Of a DNA stretch of 64,000 nt, positions 27,289 through 37,424 are shown piece by piece (within the stretch, counting starts at the first letter, position 1; every line of letters begins with the position of its first letter). The position numbers were made by a program, and so were the translations under genes. Below the pieces are notes generated by a model, which was not told where the DNA came from, ran no database searches, and saw only the letters and a program-made list of their open reading frames with translations. The stretch comes from Streptantibioticus parmotrematis (GTDB lineage: Bacteria > Actinomycetota > Actinomycetes > Streptomycetales > Streptomycetaceae): contig NZ_JAINVZ010000002.1 of NCBI RefSeq assembly GCF_019890615.1, positions 62,001 to 126,000 on the forward strand, written 5' to 3'.

Positions 27289-28497
27289 TCAGGCGGCTCG
27301 CGCGGGGGCGCCGATGAGCATCGTGGGCGCTCCGGCGACGCGGGTGAGCACCACCGTCGCGGAGTTGGGGCCCTGCGGCCTGATCCGCCTGCGCAGTTCC
27401 TCCGGTTCGACCGCCGAGCCGCGCTTCTTCACGGTGAGCGTGCCGACCTGGCGTTCCCTCAGCACCGCCTTCAGCTTCTTGAGGTTGAACGGCAGCACGT
27501 CCGTGATCTCGTAGGCCGTCGCGTACGGGGTGGGACGCAGGGTGTCCGAGGTGACGTACGCGATCGTCTCGTCGATCAGCCGCGCGCCGTCGAGCCGTTC
27601 GGCCACCTCCGCCACCAAGTGGGCGCGGATCACGGCCCCGTCGGGCTCGTAGAGGTAGCGCCCGACCGGGCCGACCGGGGGATCGGGCAGCGTGCCGCCG
27701 GCCAGTTCCGCGGACGCGGGCAGCAGGGTGGCGCGGCGCTCCCCGGGGCGGGTGCCGAACCACAGCACCGCCTCCTTCACGTCCCCGCGGTCCGAGACCC
27801 ACTCCGCCGCCGCGTCTTCGGGGACCGCCTCGTGCGGGATGCCCGGCGCGACCTTGATCGCGGCGTACGGGACGCGGCGGGCGGCCCCGACCGCCCAGGA
27901 CAGCGGCGGCGAGTACGCCTCCGGGTCGAAGATCCGCCCGCGTCCGGCCCGCCGGGCGGGATCCACGAAGACCGCGTCGCACCCGGCGTACACCGGGTCC
28001 GCGGGGTCGAACGCGGTCACGTCGTCCTGCGTCACGCGGATCAGGCCGTCGAGCCCGAGGGCGCGGGCGTTCGCCTCGGCCACCGCGCAGGCCTGCGGCG
28101 AACGGTCGACCGCGATCACCTCGATCCCGGCCCGCGCCAGCGCGATCGCGTCCCCGCCGATGCCGCCGCACAGGTCGGCGACGCGCCCGACGCCCAGGGC
28201 GCGGAAGCGTGCGGCGCGGTGCGCGGCCACGCTCGAACGCGTCGCCTGCTCGACGCCGTCAGGCGTGAAGTACATCCGGGCCGCGTCGGCGCCGAACTTC
28301 GCCTCCGCCCGCCGCCGCAGCCCCGCCTGCGCGATCGCCGCGGACACCACGGGGGCGGGGTGGTCGCGGCGCAGGCGGGTCGCCGTCGCCAGCTCGTCCC
28401 CGGGCGCGTAATCGCGCAAGGAGGACAGCAGGGCCTGCCCGTCGTCGGTCAGGAGGAAGGCGAAGGCGTCGAGATCCACCCGGCCATTGTCGGCCAT
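27289..28497 (-). CDS. THUMP-like class I SAM-dependent methyltransferase
   Basis: 402 residues. The SAM site is VADLCGGIGGDAIALARAG, followed by acidic VIAVDRS and VFVDPARRAGRGRIFDPE, the NPPY-equivalent position reading DPAR. The C-terminal domain (DVLPFNLKKLKAVLRER to VVLTRVAGAPTMLIG) is the THUMP-like module found with this family in actinobacteria. A nucleic acid, probably RNA, substrate is likely. Start at 28497 (MADNGRVDLDAF) is chosen because the longer frame runs into the tandem repeat at 28527-28685. Confidence 0.85.
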   Translation of the reverse strand: MADNGRVDLDAFAFLLTDDGQALLSSLRDYAPGDELATATRLRRDHPAPVVSAAIAQAGLRRRAEAKFGADAARMYFTPDGVEQATRSSVAAHRAARFRALGVGRVADLCGGIGGDAIALARAGIEVIAVDRSPQACAVAEANARALGLDGLIRVTQDDVTAFDPADPVYAGCDAVFVDPARRAGRGRIFDPEAYSPPLSWAVGAARRVPYAAIKVAPGIPHEAVPEDAAAEWVSDRGDVKEAVLWFGTRPGERRATLLPASAELAGGTLPDPPVGPVGRYLYEPDGAVIRAHLVAEVAERLDGARLIDETIAYVTSDTLRPTPYATAYEITDVLPFNLKKLKAVLRERQVGTLTVKKRGSAVEPEELRRRIRPQGPNSATVVLTRVAGAPTMLIGAPARAA

Positions 28498-28526
28498 GGC
28501 GGATGTCGGCCATGGCGAAGCCGTCG

Positions 28527-28685
28527 AGGACGCCGCCGTGGGGCGGGGGTGCCGCCGCCGGGGGGAGCCGCCGCGGGCGGGGGAACGCTCGTACCAGGAC
28601 GCCGCCGCGGGCGGGGGAGCGCTCGTACCAGGACGCCGTCGTGGGCGGGGGAGCGGTCGTCCCAGGACACCGTCGTGGGCGTGGC
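28527..28685. repeat. 34-35-bp tandem repeat, about 4.7 copies
   Basis: Units beginning AGGACGCCG(C/T)CG(T/C)GGGCGGGGG start at 28527, about 28562, 28596, 28630 and 28664. The last runs up to 2 bp before the first CIRCE box. Middle units are nearly identical. Period 34 bp suggests about three helical turns. Confidence 0.85.
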
Positions 28686-28686
28686 G

Positions 28687-28713
28687 TTGGCACTCCGCTT
28701 GACCGAGTGCTAA
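28687..28713 (+). promoter_or_regulatory. CIRCE operator 1 (HrcA site)
   Basis: TTGGCACTC-N9-GAGTGCTAA matches the CIRCE consensus at 17 of 18 arm positions with the exact 9-base spacer. The spacer holds the -35 box of the groES promoter. HrcA should repress here at normal temperature. Confidence 0.93.
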
Positions 28714-28727
28714 GTCCGTCCTAGTCT
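28699..28727 (+). promoter_or_regulatory. groES promoter
   Basis: TTGACC (28699-28704), 17-base spacer, TAGTCT (28722-28727): a very good vegetative (HrdB) promoter. Transcription would start near 28734, inside the second CIRCE. Confidence 0.85.
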
Positions 28728-28732
28728 CGGCT

Positions 28733-28759
28733 CTGGCACTCTCCATCAAGGAGTGCCAA
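28733..28759 (+). promoter_or_regulatory. CIRCE operator 2 (HrcA site)
   Basis: CTGGCACTC-N9-GAGTGCCAA, again with the 9-base spacer, centred 46 bp after the first. It covers the probable start of transcription, so both operators block the same promoter. Confidence 0.93.
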
Positions 28760-28859
28760 GCAGCGACGAGGCAGGTCCGGCACCCGCGACGACGGGCCTA
28801 CCAGGTCGCCACCCCAAGACAGACACTCCCGTGAGCTCTCCGAAGGGGGAGGTCGGATC

Positions 28860-29168
28860 GTGACGACCGCCAGCACCAAGGTTGCCATCAAGCCGCTCGA
28901 GGACCGCGTTGTGGTCCAGCCGCTCGAGGCCGAGCAGACCACGGCCTCGGGCCTGGTCATTCCGGACACCGCGAAGGAGAAGCCCCAGGAGGGCGTCATC
29001 CTCGCCGTCGGTCCGGGCCGCTTCGAGGACGGCAAGCGCATCGAACTCGACGTCAAGGTCGGCGATGTCGTGCTGTACAGCAAGTACGGCGGCACCGAGG
29101 TGAAGTACAACGGCGAGGAGTACCTCGTCCTCTCGGCTCGCGACGTCCTCGCGATCGTCGAGAAGTAA
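28860..29168 (+). CDS. groES: co-chaperonin GroES
   Basis: 102 residues starting with GTG 28860 after [33 protein letters not shown], then the mobile loop [18 protein letters not shown], and the end [15 protein letters not shown] are standard. It caps GroEL during protein folding. Controlled by the double CIRCE promoter and co-transcribed with groEL1, 153 bp downstream. Confidence 0.97.
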   Translation: MTTASTKVAIKPLEDRVVVQPLEAEQTTASGLVIPDTAKEKPQEGVILAVGPGRFEDGKRIELDVKVGDVVLYSKYGGTEVKYNGEEYLVLSARDVLAIVEK

Positions 29169-29294
29169 TTACGGCACCCGCCTCCGCGTCCGCGCGGGGT
29201 ACGGCTCCGTAACCCGGCTTCATACCAAGCAGCCGTGATCCCGCCCCGGGTTTTCCGCGTCCTACGGACCGGGGACCCGGGGCGCGGTCTTTGA

Positions 29295-30947
<1,653 letters not shown>

Positions 30948-30971
30948 CGCCGAGCGGTCCGCCTCAGCACT

Positions 30972-31005
30972 GAGGCCCGGCACCCCCTCGGGGGCGCCGG
31001 GCCTC
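30972..31005 (+). terminator. terminator of groESL
   Basis: Perfect 10-bp stem GAGGCCCGGC (30972-30981) with GCCGGGCCTC (30996-31005). Inner C- and G-runs can extend it, leaving a small loop. It lies 25 bp after the groEL stop codon. Confidence 0.85.
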
Positions 31006-31114
31006 ATGCGTTGGCGTGCCGTTCGTGGTGCCGCCTCGCGCGTGGTGCCGGGGCGTGCCGGGGCCGGGCGTCACGGTGCCGTGGTCAGCGGGGGCTGGCG
31101 CACGAAGGGAGCGG

Positions 31115-31888
31115 TCAGCGGGGCCCGAAGCGGCGACCGAGTCCGGTCGTGAGGCGGCCGAACGCTCCCGTGGGCGCCAGCCGTCCCAGCGTCACCGCGG
31201 TCTTGTAACGGACGTCGGGCACGCAGACCGCCCGGCCGCGCGCGAGGTCCCTGATCGCCGCGGCGACCACCTTGTCCGCGTCCAGCCACGCCCAGGACGG
31301 CAGACCGCTGGTGTCCATCCCCGCCCGCTGGTGGAACTCCGTGTGCACGAACCCCGGGCACAGCGCCATCAACCGCACACCGCTGCCCGCCAGTTCACGC
31401 GCCGCGCCCTCGGTGAACCGCACCACCCACGCCTTGCTCGCCGCGTACGTACCGCGCGGGAAGAACGCCGCCACCGACGCCACGTTGACCACGAACCCCC
31501 GCCCGCGCTCCCGCATCGCCCCGGTCGCCGCGTACGTCAGCCGCAGCACCGCCTCGCAGTGCACCGTGAGCATGGTGAGCTCGTCCTCCACCGGTGCCTG
31601 GAGGAACGGTGCCCGGTTGCCGAACCCGGCGTTGTTGACCAGCACGTCGACCGGCCGCTCCGGGTCCTTCAGCCGCGTCTCGACCGCCGCGATCCCGTCC
31701 GGCGTCGACAGGTCGGCGGCCAGCACCTCGACCGCCACCCCGTACCGCCCGCGCACCTCGGCCGCGGCCTCCTCCAGCCGTTCGCCGTTCCGCGCCACCA
31801 GCACCAGGTCGTGCCCGTCGCCCGCCAGCCGCCGCACGAAGGCGGCCCCGAGCCCCGCCGTCGCACCTGTGATCAGTGAGGTCGTCAT
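31115..31888 (-). CDS. short-chain dehydrogenase/reductase
   Basis: 257 residues, classical SDR. Cofactor motif TGATAGLGAAF, NNAGFGN, catalytic Ser in VNVASVAAFF and YAASKAW. The arginine after the second strand (LVARNGERLEE) suggests NADPH. The C-terminal region with CPGFVHTEFHQRAGM is typical. Substrate unknown. The gene is convergent with groEL. Confidence 0.88.
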   Translation of the reverse strand: MTTSLITGATAGLGAAFVRRLAGDGHDLVLVARNGERLEEAAAEVRGRYGVAVEVLAADLSTPDGIAAVETRLKDPERPVDVLVNNAGFGNRAPFLQAPVEDELTMLTVHCEAVLRLTYAATGAMRERGRGFVVNVASVAAFFPRGTYAASKAWVVRFTEGAARELAGSGVRLMALCPGFVHTEFHQRAGMDTSGLPSWAWLDADKVVAAAIRDLARGRAVCVPDVRYKTAVTLGRLAPTGAFGRLTTGLGRRFGPR

Positions 31889-31949
31889 GCGGGGAAGGCT
31901 AGCCCGCGCGCCCGGCGCCATTCCTCCCGGAGGCGTCGTGGTCCCGTGC

Positions 31950-32651
31950 TCACGCCATCGCGAGCCGCTGCCGGATCACCTGCGCGTGGCGGGCGTTGAG
32001 CGCGTCCCCCGCCTCCAGCACCCTGGGCAGCAACCCCGCCTCAGTCGTCATCGCCCGGAACTGCATCGCGACGCTCACCCCGTGCCCCGGCCGCCGGACG
32101 ACCTCGATCGCGTCGCCCACCCGGACCTCGCCCGGCTCGATCACCCGCAGGTACGCGCCCGGCACCGCGGCCTGGGTGAACCGCCTGACCCAGCCCTTCT
32201 CCCCGAGCCACGCGGCGAACGTCCGGCACGGGATGCGCGCCGACGTCACCTCCAGCACGACGTCCCGGCCCACCCGCCACCGCTCGCCGATGAGCGCCCC
32301 GCTGACGTCCAGGCTCTCGGTGGTGAGGTTCTCGCCGAACGTGCCGTTGGCCAGCGTGCGGCCCAGCTCCTTCTCCCAGTCGTCGAGATCCTCCCTTCCG
32401 TACGCGTACACCGCCTGGTCGTCGCCGCCGTGGAACCGCCCGTCACCGATGCCGTCGCCCGCCAGCCCACTGCGCCCGACCGGGTCCGCGCCGCGCTCGC
32501 TCGGCGCCGCGACCGCCACCGGGCCGCCGACCGGCCGCTTGTCGATCCCGGTGAAGGCCGCGTCCGTGTAGTCCACGACGTGCGGAACCGCCAGGTTGAC
32601 CGACACCAGCCACGGCTGCCCGCACCGCTCCGGCCGCTCGGCGGACGTCAT
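31950..32651 (-). CDS. MOSC domain protein (YiiM-like), copy 1
   Basis: 233 residues. The MOSC domain includes FHGGDDQAVYAYGREDLDDW, GTFGENLT and the conserved cysteine in ARIPCRTFAAWLG. Family members bind molybdenum cofactor sulfur or reduce N-hydroxylated compounds. A C-terminal extension of about 40 residues (RAMTTEAGLLPRVLEAGDAL) is the 3-alpha-like part. The neighbouring gene is a paralogue. The two share a 92-bp nearly identical block. Confidence 0.85.
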   Translation of the reverse strand: MTSAERPERCGQPWLVSVNLAVPHVVDYTDAAFTGIDKRPVGGPVAVAAPSERGADPVGRSGLAGDGIGDGRFHGGDDQAVYAYGREDLDDWEKELGRTLANGTFGENLTTESLDVSGALIGERWRVGRDVVLEVTSARIPCRTFAAWLGEKGWVRRFTQAAVPGAYLRVIEPGEVRVGDAIEVVRRPGHGVSVAMQFRAMTTEAGLLPRVLEAGDALNARHAQVIRQRLAMA

Positions 32652-32654
32652 CGG

Positions 32655-33230
32655 CTACTCACCGCCCATCTCGCGGCGGAAGGCGGCGGTGACGCTTTCG
32701 CCTCCGTGCTCCGGCCGCCGGACAACCTCGATCGCGTCGCCCGCGCGGATCTCGCCCGGCTCGACCACCCGCAGGTACGCGCCCGGTCGCGCCGCCCGGG
32801 TGAACCGCTTCATCCACTTCGGCTCGCCCAGCCACCCCTGGAACGTCACGCAGGGGATGCGCGGCCCGGTCACCTCCAGCACGACGTCGTCGCCGACGCG
32901 CCACCGCTCGCCGATGAGCGCGGCGTTGACGTCGAAGCCCTCGGTGGTGAGGTTCTCGCCGAACGTACCGTTGGCCAGCGTGCGGCCCAACTCCTTCTCC
33001 CAGTCGTCGAGATCCTCCCTTCCGTACGCGTAGACGGCTTGGTCCGTCCCGCCGTGATGCTTGACGTCGTAGGCGCGGTCACCGGCCAGGCCCACTTCGC
33101 CGGTGCCCTTGGGCCCCGGGGCGTGGACCGCGACGGGACCGTCGACCGGCCGCTTGTCGATCCCGGTGAGGGCGAGCTTCTTCCACGGGTTCGCACGCGG
33201 CACCCCGACGTTCACCGAAAGCAGCTTCAT
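32655..33230 (-). CDS. MOSC domain protein, copy 2
   Basis: 191 residues, starting MKLLSVNVGVPRANPWKKL at 33230. The same MOSC motifs as copy 1, with KHHGGTDQAVYAYGREDLDD and IPCVTFQGWLG. It lacks the C-terminal extension of copy 1 and ends shortly after IEVVRRPEHGG. The stop codon is 3 bp before the copy 1 start, so the pair is one operon, copy 2 first. Confidence 0.87.
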   Translation of the reverse strand: MKLLSVNVGVPRANPWKKLALTGIDKRPVDGPVAVHAPGPKGTGEVGLAGDRAYDVKHHGGTDQAVYAYGREDLDDWEKELGRTLANGTFGENLTTEGFDVNAALIGERWRVGDDVVLEVTGPRIPCVTFQGWLGEPKWMKRFTRAARPGAYLRVVEPGEIRAGDAIEVVRRPEHGGESVTAAFRREMGGE

Positions 33231-33269
33231 GCTCCGACGGTACGGCGGGGCGGGACGCGCTGCGCTTTC

Positions 33270-33450
33270 TTTTCTCCCGGGGTGGCGTGGGCGTCCGGGG
33301 TCGGGGTGGCGTGGGCGTGGCGGGACGTCCGGGGCCCGGGGCCTGGGGTGGCGTGGGGCGCCCGGGGCCCGGAGTGGCGTAGGGCGTCCGGGGCGAGGCT
33401 GGGCGTGGCGGGGCGTCCGGGGCGAGGCTGGGCGTGGCGGGGCCGTTCGG
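33270..33450. repeat. G-rich imperfect repeats (GGGGTGGCGTGGGCG type)
   Basis: The 230-bp gap upstream of MOSC copy 2 consists mainly of imperfect copies of GGCGTGGGCGTCCGGGG and GGGGCGAGGCTGGGCGTGGC. The latter is near-perfectly duplicated around 33392-33440. It is strand-asymmetric (G on plus) and could form G-quadruplexes. No promoter is obvious. Confidence 0.7.
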
Positions 33451-33460
33451 GGCGCAGCCC

Positions 33461-34516
33461 TCAGCTCCCCAGGACCGAAGCCATCGCCTCCAGGAGGTGG
33501 TCGACGTCGGCGGCTGAGTTGTACAGATGGAACGCCGCGCGCAGGTTGCCCGCCCGCGCCGCCAGCTGGATGCCCTCCCGGGAGAGTGCCGGCGCCAAGT
33601 GCCCGAGTCCCGCTGTCGCCACGATCGGGGAGCCCCCGGTGGATATCGGCTCGTGGCCCAGCTCCGCCAGGCCGGCCCGGAACCGCTCCGCCAGCGCCAG
33701 GTCGTGCGCGCCGATGGCCTCGACGCCGATCTCCTCGACCAGTGCCAGCGACGGCGCGGCACCGACGTAGCTGAGGTAGGCGGGGGACAGGTCGAACCGC
33801 CGTGCCGACGAGGCGAGTTCGGCGATCGGGCCGTAGGAGGACATCTCGGGGGCCTCGCCGGCCGACCAGCCCGCGAAGACCGGCGTCAGCTCGGCGGCGG
33901 CCGACTCGCCGACGACCAGGAAGCTCGCCCCCCGCGGGCACATCAGCCACTTGAACGCCCCGCACACCACGTAGTCGAACTCGCCCGCGTCCAGCGGAAG
34001 CCAGCCCAGCGACTGCGTGGCGTCCACGAGCGTGCGTGTCCCGTGCGCCGAGGCGGCCGCCCGGACAGCGGCCAGGTCCGCCACCCGCCCGTCCGCGGAC
34101 TGCACGGAGCTCACCGCGACCAGCGCGGTCCCGGGCCGTATCTCCTCGGCCACCCGCTCCAGCGGTACGGCCCGCAGCTTGAGGTCCTTGCGGACGGCGA
34201 AGGGGTTCACCAGCGAGCTGAAGTCGGCCTCCACGACGAGGACTTCGGCCCCCTCTGGCAGACCGGAGGCGATCAGGCCGACGTGCGCGCTGACCGCCGA
34301 GCCGATCGCGACCCGCTCGGCCGGCACCCCCGCTATCCGCGCGAACGCCTCGCGCGACGCGGTCACCGCGGGGTCAAAGGAGGACAGGTCCCCACGGGAC
34401 CAGCCGTCCAGGGCCTCGCGCACCGCGGCGGTCGACCGGGCCGGGCCCAGGCCGCAGGACGCGGTGTTGAGATAGGTCGTCTCCGCTGCGAACTCGGTGC
34501 TCCTCAAGCTGTCCAT
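33461..34516 (-). CDS. class V aminotransferase-fold PLP enzyme
   Basis: 351 residues from MDSLRSTEF, or 363 if the ATG at 34552 is used. The nearer start has GAGG just upstream. YLNTASCGLGP opens the fold, VDATQSLGWLPLD carries the PLP aspartate, and the Schiff-base lysine is in CGAFKWLMCPRGASF. The C terminus (GIQLAARAGNLRAAFHLYNSAADVDHLL) resembles cysteine desulfurase or kynureninase-like members. Exact reaction unknown. It is divergent from the LysR gene, which probably controls it. Confidence 0.82.
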   Translation of the reverse strand: MDSLRSTEFAAETTYLNTASCGLGPARSTAAVREALDGWSRGDLSSFDPAVTASREAFARIAGVPAERVAIGSAVSAHVGLIASGLPEGAEVLVVEADFSSLVNPFAVRKDLKLRAVPLERVAEEIRPGTALVAVSSVQSADGRVADLAAVRAAASAHGTRTLVDATQSLGWLPLDAGEFDYVVCGAFKWLMCPRGASFLVVGESAAAELTPVFAGWSAGEAPEMSSYGPIAELASSARRFDLSPAYLSYVGAAPSLALVEEIGVEAIGAHDLALAERFRAGLAELGHEPISTGGSPIVATAGLGHLAPALSREGIQLAARAGNLRAAFHLYNSAADVDHLLEAMASVLGS

Positions 34517-34598
34517 GACCTCAGCTTGGACCCCCTCGAACTCAAAGTCCATTGAGAATAAGTGGCATTCACCCCTAAGGATTGCTTATGGTTGAGGA

Positions 34599-35531
34599 AT
34601 GATCGAAGCACGCCACCTCCGGGTACTACGTGCCGTGTCCAGGACCGGCTCCTTCTCCGCCGCGGCGCGCGAGCTGGGCTGCACCCAGCCGGCCGTGAGC
34701 CAGCAGATGAAGGCGCTGGAGTCGTCCGCCGGGACTCCGCTGCTGATCAGGGCCGGACGCGAGATGCGGCTCACCGAGGCGGGCGAGGCCCTCACCCGGC
34801 ACGCCGCCGGGATCCTCGCCGGGCTGACCGCCGCGGAGGAGGAGGTCGCCGCCATCGCCGGGCTGCGGGCCGGGCGGGTGCGGCTGGTCTCGTTCCCCTC
34901 CGGGATCTCGACCATCGTTCCGCCCGCCGTCGCCGGGATGCGCGCCGAGAACCCGGGAACGCAGATCTCCCTGGAGGAGGCCGAACCGCCGCAGTCCGTC
35001 GGGATGCTCCGTTCGGGTGATTGTGAGATCGCCCTGGCCTTCCGGTACCCCGACATGCGGGACGGCGAGGACTGGGGCGACCTGGTGGTGCGCCACCTGC
35101 TCACCGACCGGCTGGTGGGCCTCGTCCCGTCGGGCCACCGCCTCGACGCGACCTCCGGTCCCGGCGAACCCGGTGACCCCGGCGGTGGGCGGCCCGTCGA
35201 CATGGCCGAGCTGGCGGACGAACAGTGGATCGCGGGGTGCCCGCGCTGCCGGGGCCACCTCGTCGACATCTGCGAGGCCGCGGGGTTCACCCCGCGCATC
35301 GACTTCGCCACCGACGACTACCCGGCAGTGGCGGGCCTGGTCGGCGCGGGCCTGGGCGTCGCGATGCTGCCCGAGCTGGCCCTTCGCGCGGTACGCGCCA
35401 AGGGCGTGGCGGTCGTGGACGTCCGGCCGGCGGTGCGCCGGGAGGTCGTGGCCCTCACTCTGCCCGACCTCGCCAACGTGCCCGCGGTGAGCGCGATGCT
35501 CGACCGACTGGCCTACGCGGCGATGCGCTGA
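34599..35531 (+). CDS. LysR-family transcriptional regulator
   Basis: 310 residues. N-terminal winged helix MIEARHLRVLRAVSRTGSFSAAARELGCTQPAVSQQMKALE, then a periplasmic-binding-like effector domain. A short Gly/Asp-Pro insertion (GPGEPGDPGGGRPVD) occurs before the second half. The divergent gap contains ATAAG...CTTAT arms around 34556-34594, a plausible LTTR site. It likely regulates the neighbouring PLP enzyme gene. Confidence 0.9.
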   Translation: MIEARHLRVLRAVSRTGSFSAAARELGCTQPAVSQQMKALESSAGTPLLIRAGREMRLTEAGEALTRHAAGILAGLTAAEEEVAAIAGLRAGRVRLVSFPSGISTIVPPAVAGMRAENPGTQISLEEAEPPQSVGMLRSGDCEIALAFRYPDMRDGEDWGDLVVRHLLTDRLVGLVPSGHRLDATSGPGEPGDPGGGRPVDMAELADEQWIAGCPRCRGHLVDICEAAGFTPRIDFATDDYPAVAGLVGAGLGVAMLPELALRAVRAKGVAVVDVRPAVRREVVALTLPDLANVPAVSAMLDRLAYAAMR

Positions 35532-35751
35532 GGGCGCCGGGGGTGCTGGGGGTGCTGGGGGCGGCCCGCGGCGGCCCCGCATGTCGTATCGCCCCCGCAT
35601 GCTGCAGCGCCCTCCCAAAGGTCCCCTCGGGATCGCGTCCTCCAAACGCCCCCGCGGGACCGCAACCTCCGAAGCCGCGTTACGCCATACGACCGACCCC
35701 GGACACGGAGGCCCTGTCTTCCCCCGACAGTTCAAAAGAAGAAACGATTCG

Positions 35752-36057
35752 TCAGTTGCTCGTGCTGCTGATCAGCCGGTTCCGCGAGCGGCCCATCATC
35801 TCCTCGCGCTCGTCCTCGGTGAGACCACCCCAGACGCCGTAGGGCTCTCTGACTGCCAGTGCGTGTGCCGCGCACGCCGCACGTACCGGGCAGCGCATGC
35901 ACACCTCCTTGGCGGCGGCCTCGCGTGAACTGCGCGCGGCGCCTCGTTCGCCCTCGGGGTGGAAGAACAGAGAGCTGTCGACGCCCCGGCACGCGGCCAC
36001 CAGCTGCCAGTCCCAGAGGTCGGCGTTGGGGCCAGGGAGACGGGAGAAATCTGCCAT
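35752..36057 (-). CDS. whiD: WhiB-family developmental regulator WhiD
   Basis: 101 residues. Four cysteines C23, C53, C56 and C62 for the [4Fe-4S] cluster, then GVWGGLTEDERE. The sequence MADFSRLPGPNADLWDWQL and the position next to bldM match WhiD of Streptomyces (WhiB3 of mycobacteria), needed for spore maturation through interaction with sigma HrdB region 4. The C terminus is about 10 residues shorter than the S. coelicolor protein as I recall it. Start 36057 is preceded by GAGGGGATGAGCA. Confidence 0.93.
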   Translation of the reverse strand: MADFSRLPGPNADLWDWQLVAACRGVDSSLFFHPEGERGAARSSREAAAKEVCMRCPVRAACAAHALAVREPYGVWGGLTEDEREEMMGRSRNRLISSTSN

Positions 36058-36661
36058 TGCTCATCCCCTCGAACGGTCTTCCTGAGGTCTGCCGCGGCAC
36101 ATCCTCCCGCGGCTGTGCACATTCAGTGTGTAACAGGATGTAAATATGACTCATTGCCAATCTAGCCTCAACACCCCTACTTAGGAAAAAAAGCCTCCAA
36201 ACAGTTCAAAATCCGACATCCTTGCGTCGGGTTCGTTCATCAACCCGTCCGGAGTGCTCTGAAGTCGTACCGAACAGGACGTCGCGACGCCCCGGGTACC
36301 CCTTCCGTCCCGCCTCTCACCTGGCCGCGCGGCGGGCGCCGGACCGGTCGGCGCACGGGCGGCGAGCCCGGGTCGCTCCCGGGGCGCGCCCACCGCGCCG
36401 GCGTCACTCCCGCGCCGCGCGATGCCCCGTTCGAGTGGCGAATGTCCCGCGAGTGGGCGCGCCCGTCAGTGGGGGCGTTCGTGAGGGAGGTGGCCGGAGC
36501 GGGGCGGCAGGGGGTCCGGAGGCCGTCCCGGCGGTGGCGGCGAGGGGTTCGCGTGCCCCCGTGCGCTCCGGCATGAGAGGGGATTGCACCGCTTGGTCGA
36601 GCCGGATAGCTGATTCGTGTCCGCTTGATCACGTAGAGTGTCGAGGACGGCTGCCAGACTC
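36058..36661. other. long divergent intergenic region whiD-bldM (no gene)
   Basis: This part of the 755-bp gap has no credible ORF. Its whiD-proximal third (36115-36240) is unusually AT-rich for this genome, with an A7 run at 36186 and sequences such as TAGATT on the minus strand that could be whiD promoter elements. The middle is ordinary GC-rich DNA. It should carry the binding sites for developmental regulators of both genes. Confidence 0.6.
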
Positions 36662-36689
36662 CGTAACTCTTTCGAGTGAGCGTCGTTGA
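36662..36689 (+). promoter_or_regulatory. sigma-BldN-type promoter of bldM
   Basis: CGTAAC (36662-36667), 16-base spacer, CGTTGA (36684-36689). These are exactly the -35 and -10 hexamers I recall for the sigma-BldN-dependent bldMp1 promoter of S. coelicolor. Transcription would start about 115 bp before the bldM ATG. Confidence 0.8.
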
Positions 36690-36812
36690 GAGTGCGGAGG
36701 TGGTTGAACGGCGAGGCAAACGGGCACCGGCCCGGCGCCGTCGGCCCCACCGGTGACGATTCGTACCAGCCTGGAGGCTCAACGTGAAGCGGATCAGCTG
36801 CGGAGGGCGGTC

Positions 36813-37424
36813 ATGACATCCGTCCTCGTCTGCGACGACTCCCCGCTTGCCCGAGAGGCGCTTCGCCGTGCGGTCGCGACCGTGCCCGGCGTCGAGCGCG
36901 TGACGACGGCGGCCAACGGCGAGGAAGTCCTCCGCCGCTGGGGCGCCGACCGGTCCGACCTCATCCTGATGGACGTCCGGATGCCCGGACTCGGGGGTGT
37001 GGAAACCGTACGGCGCCTGCTGTCCGCCGACCCGGGCGCGCGCATCATCATGCTGACCGTCGCGGAGGACCTGGACGGGGTCGCGCTCGCGGTCGCCGCC
37101 GGCGCCCGCGGCTATCTGCACAAGGACGCGTCCCGCGCCGAACTGCGGGCCACGGTCACCCAGGCGCTCGCCGACCCGACGTGGCGGCTCGCGCCCCGGC
37201 GTCTGCGCTCCGCCGAGATGGGCGCCGCGCCGACGCTGACCGCGCGGGAGATCCAGGTGCTGGAGGGCATGAGCCACGGCCGGTCCAACGCGGAGATCGG
37301 CCGTGAGCTGTTCCTCTCCGAGGACACGGTCAAGACCCACGCGCGCCGGCTCTTCAAGAAGCTGGGGGCTTCCGACCGGGCGCACGCGGTGGCACTCGGC
37401 TTCCGCTGGGGCCTGGTGCGCTGA
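36813..37424 (+). CDS. bldM: orphan response regulator BldM
   Basis: 203 residues. Receiver domain with VCDDSP and D54 (LILMDVRMPG), then a LuxR/NarL-type helix-turn-helix (LTAREIQVLEGMSHGRSNAEIGRELF). Length and sequence match streptomycete BldM, which works without typical phosphorylation as a homodimer or with WhiI to switch on aerial growth and sporulation genes. ATG 36813 is chosen over the upstream in-frame ATG 36753 because it gives the conserved N terminus. The promoter is sigma-BldN type. Confidence 0.95.
   Translation: MTSVLVCDDSPLAREALRRAVATVPGVERVTTAANGEEVLRRWGADRSDLILMDVRMPGLGGVETVRRLLSADPGARIIMLTVAEDLDGVALAVAAGARGYLHKDASRAELRATVTQALADPTWRLAPRRLRSAEMGAAPTLTAREIQVLEGMSHGRSNAEIGRELFLSEDTVKTHARRLFKKLGASDRAHAVALGFRWGLVR

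Noticed and set aside
28527-28685. CRISPR array
   Set aside because: The repeats are contiguous with no unique spacers, and no cas genes are near.
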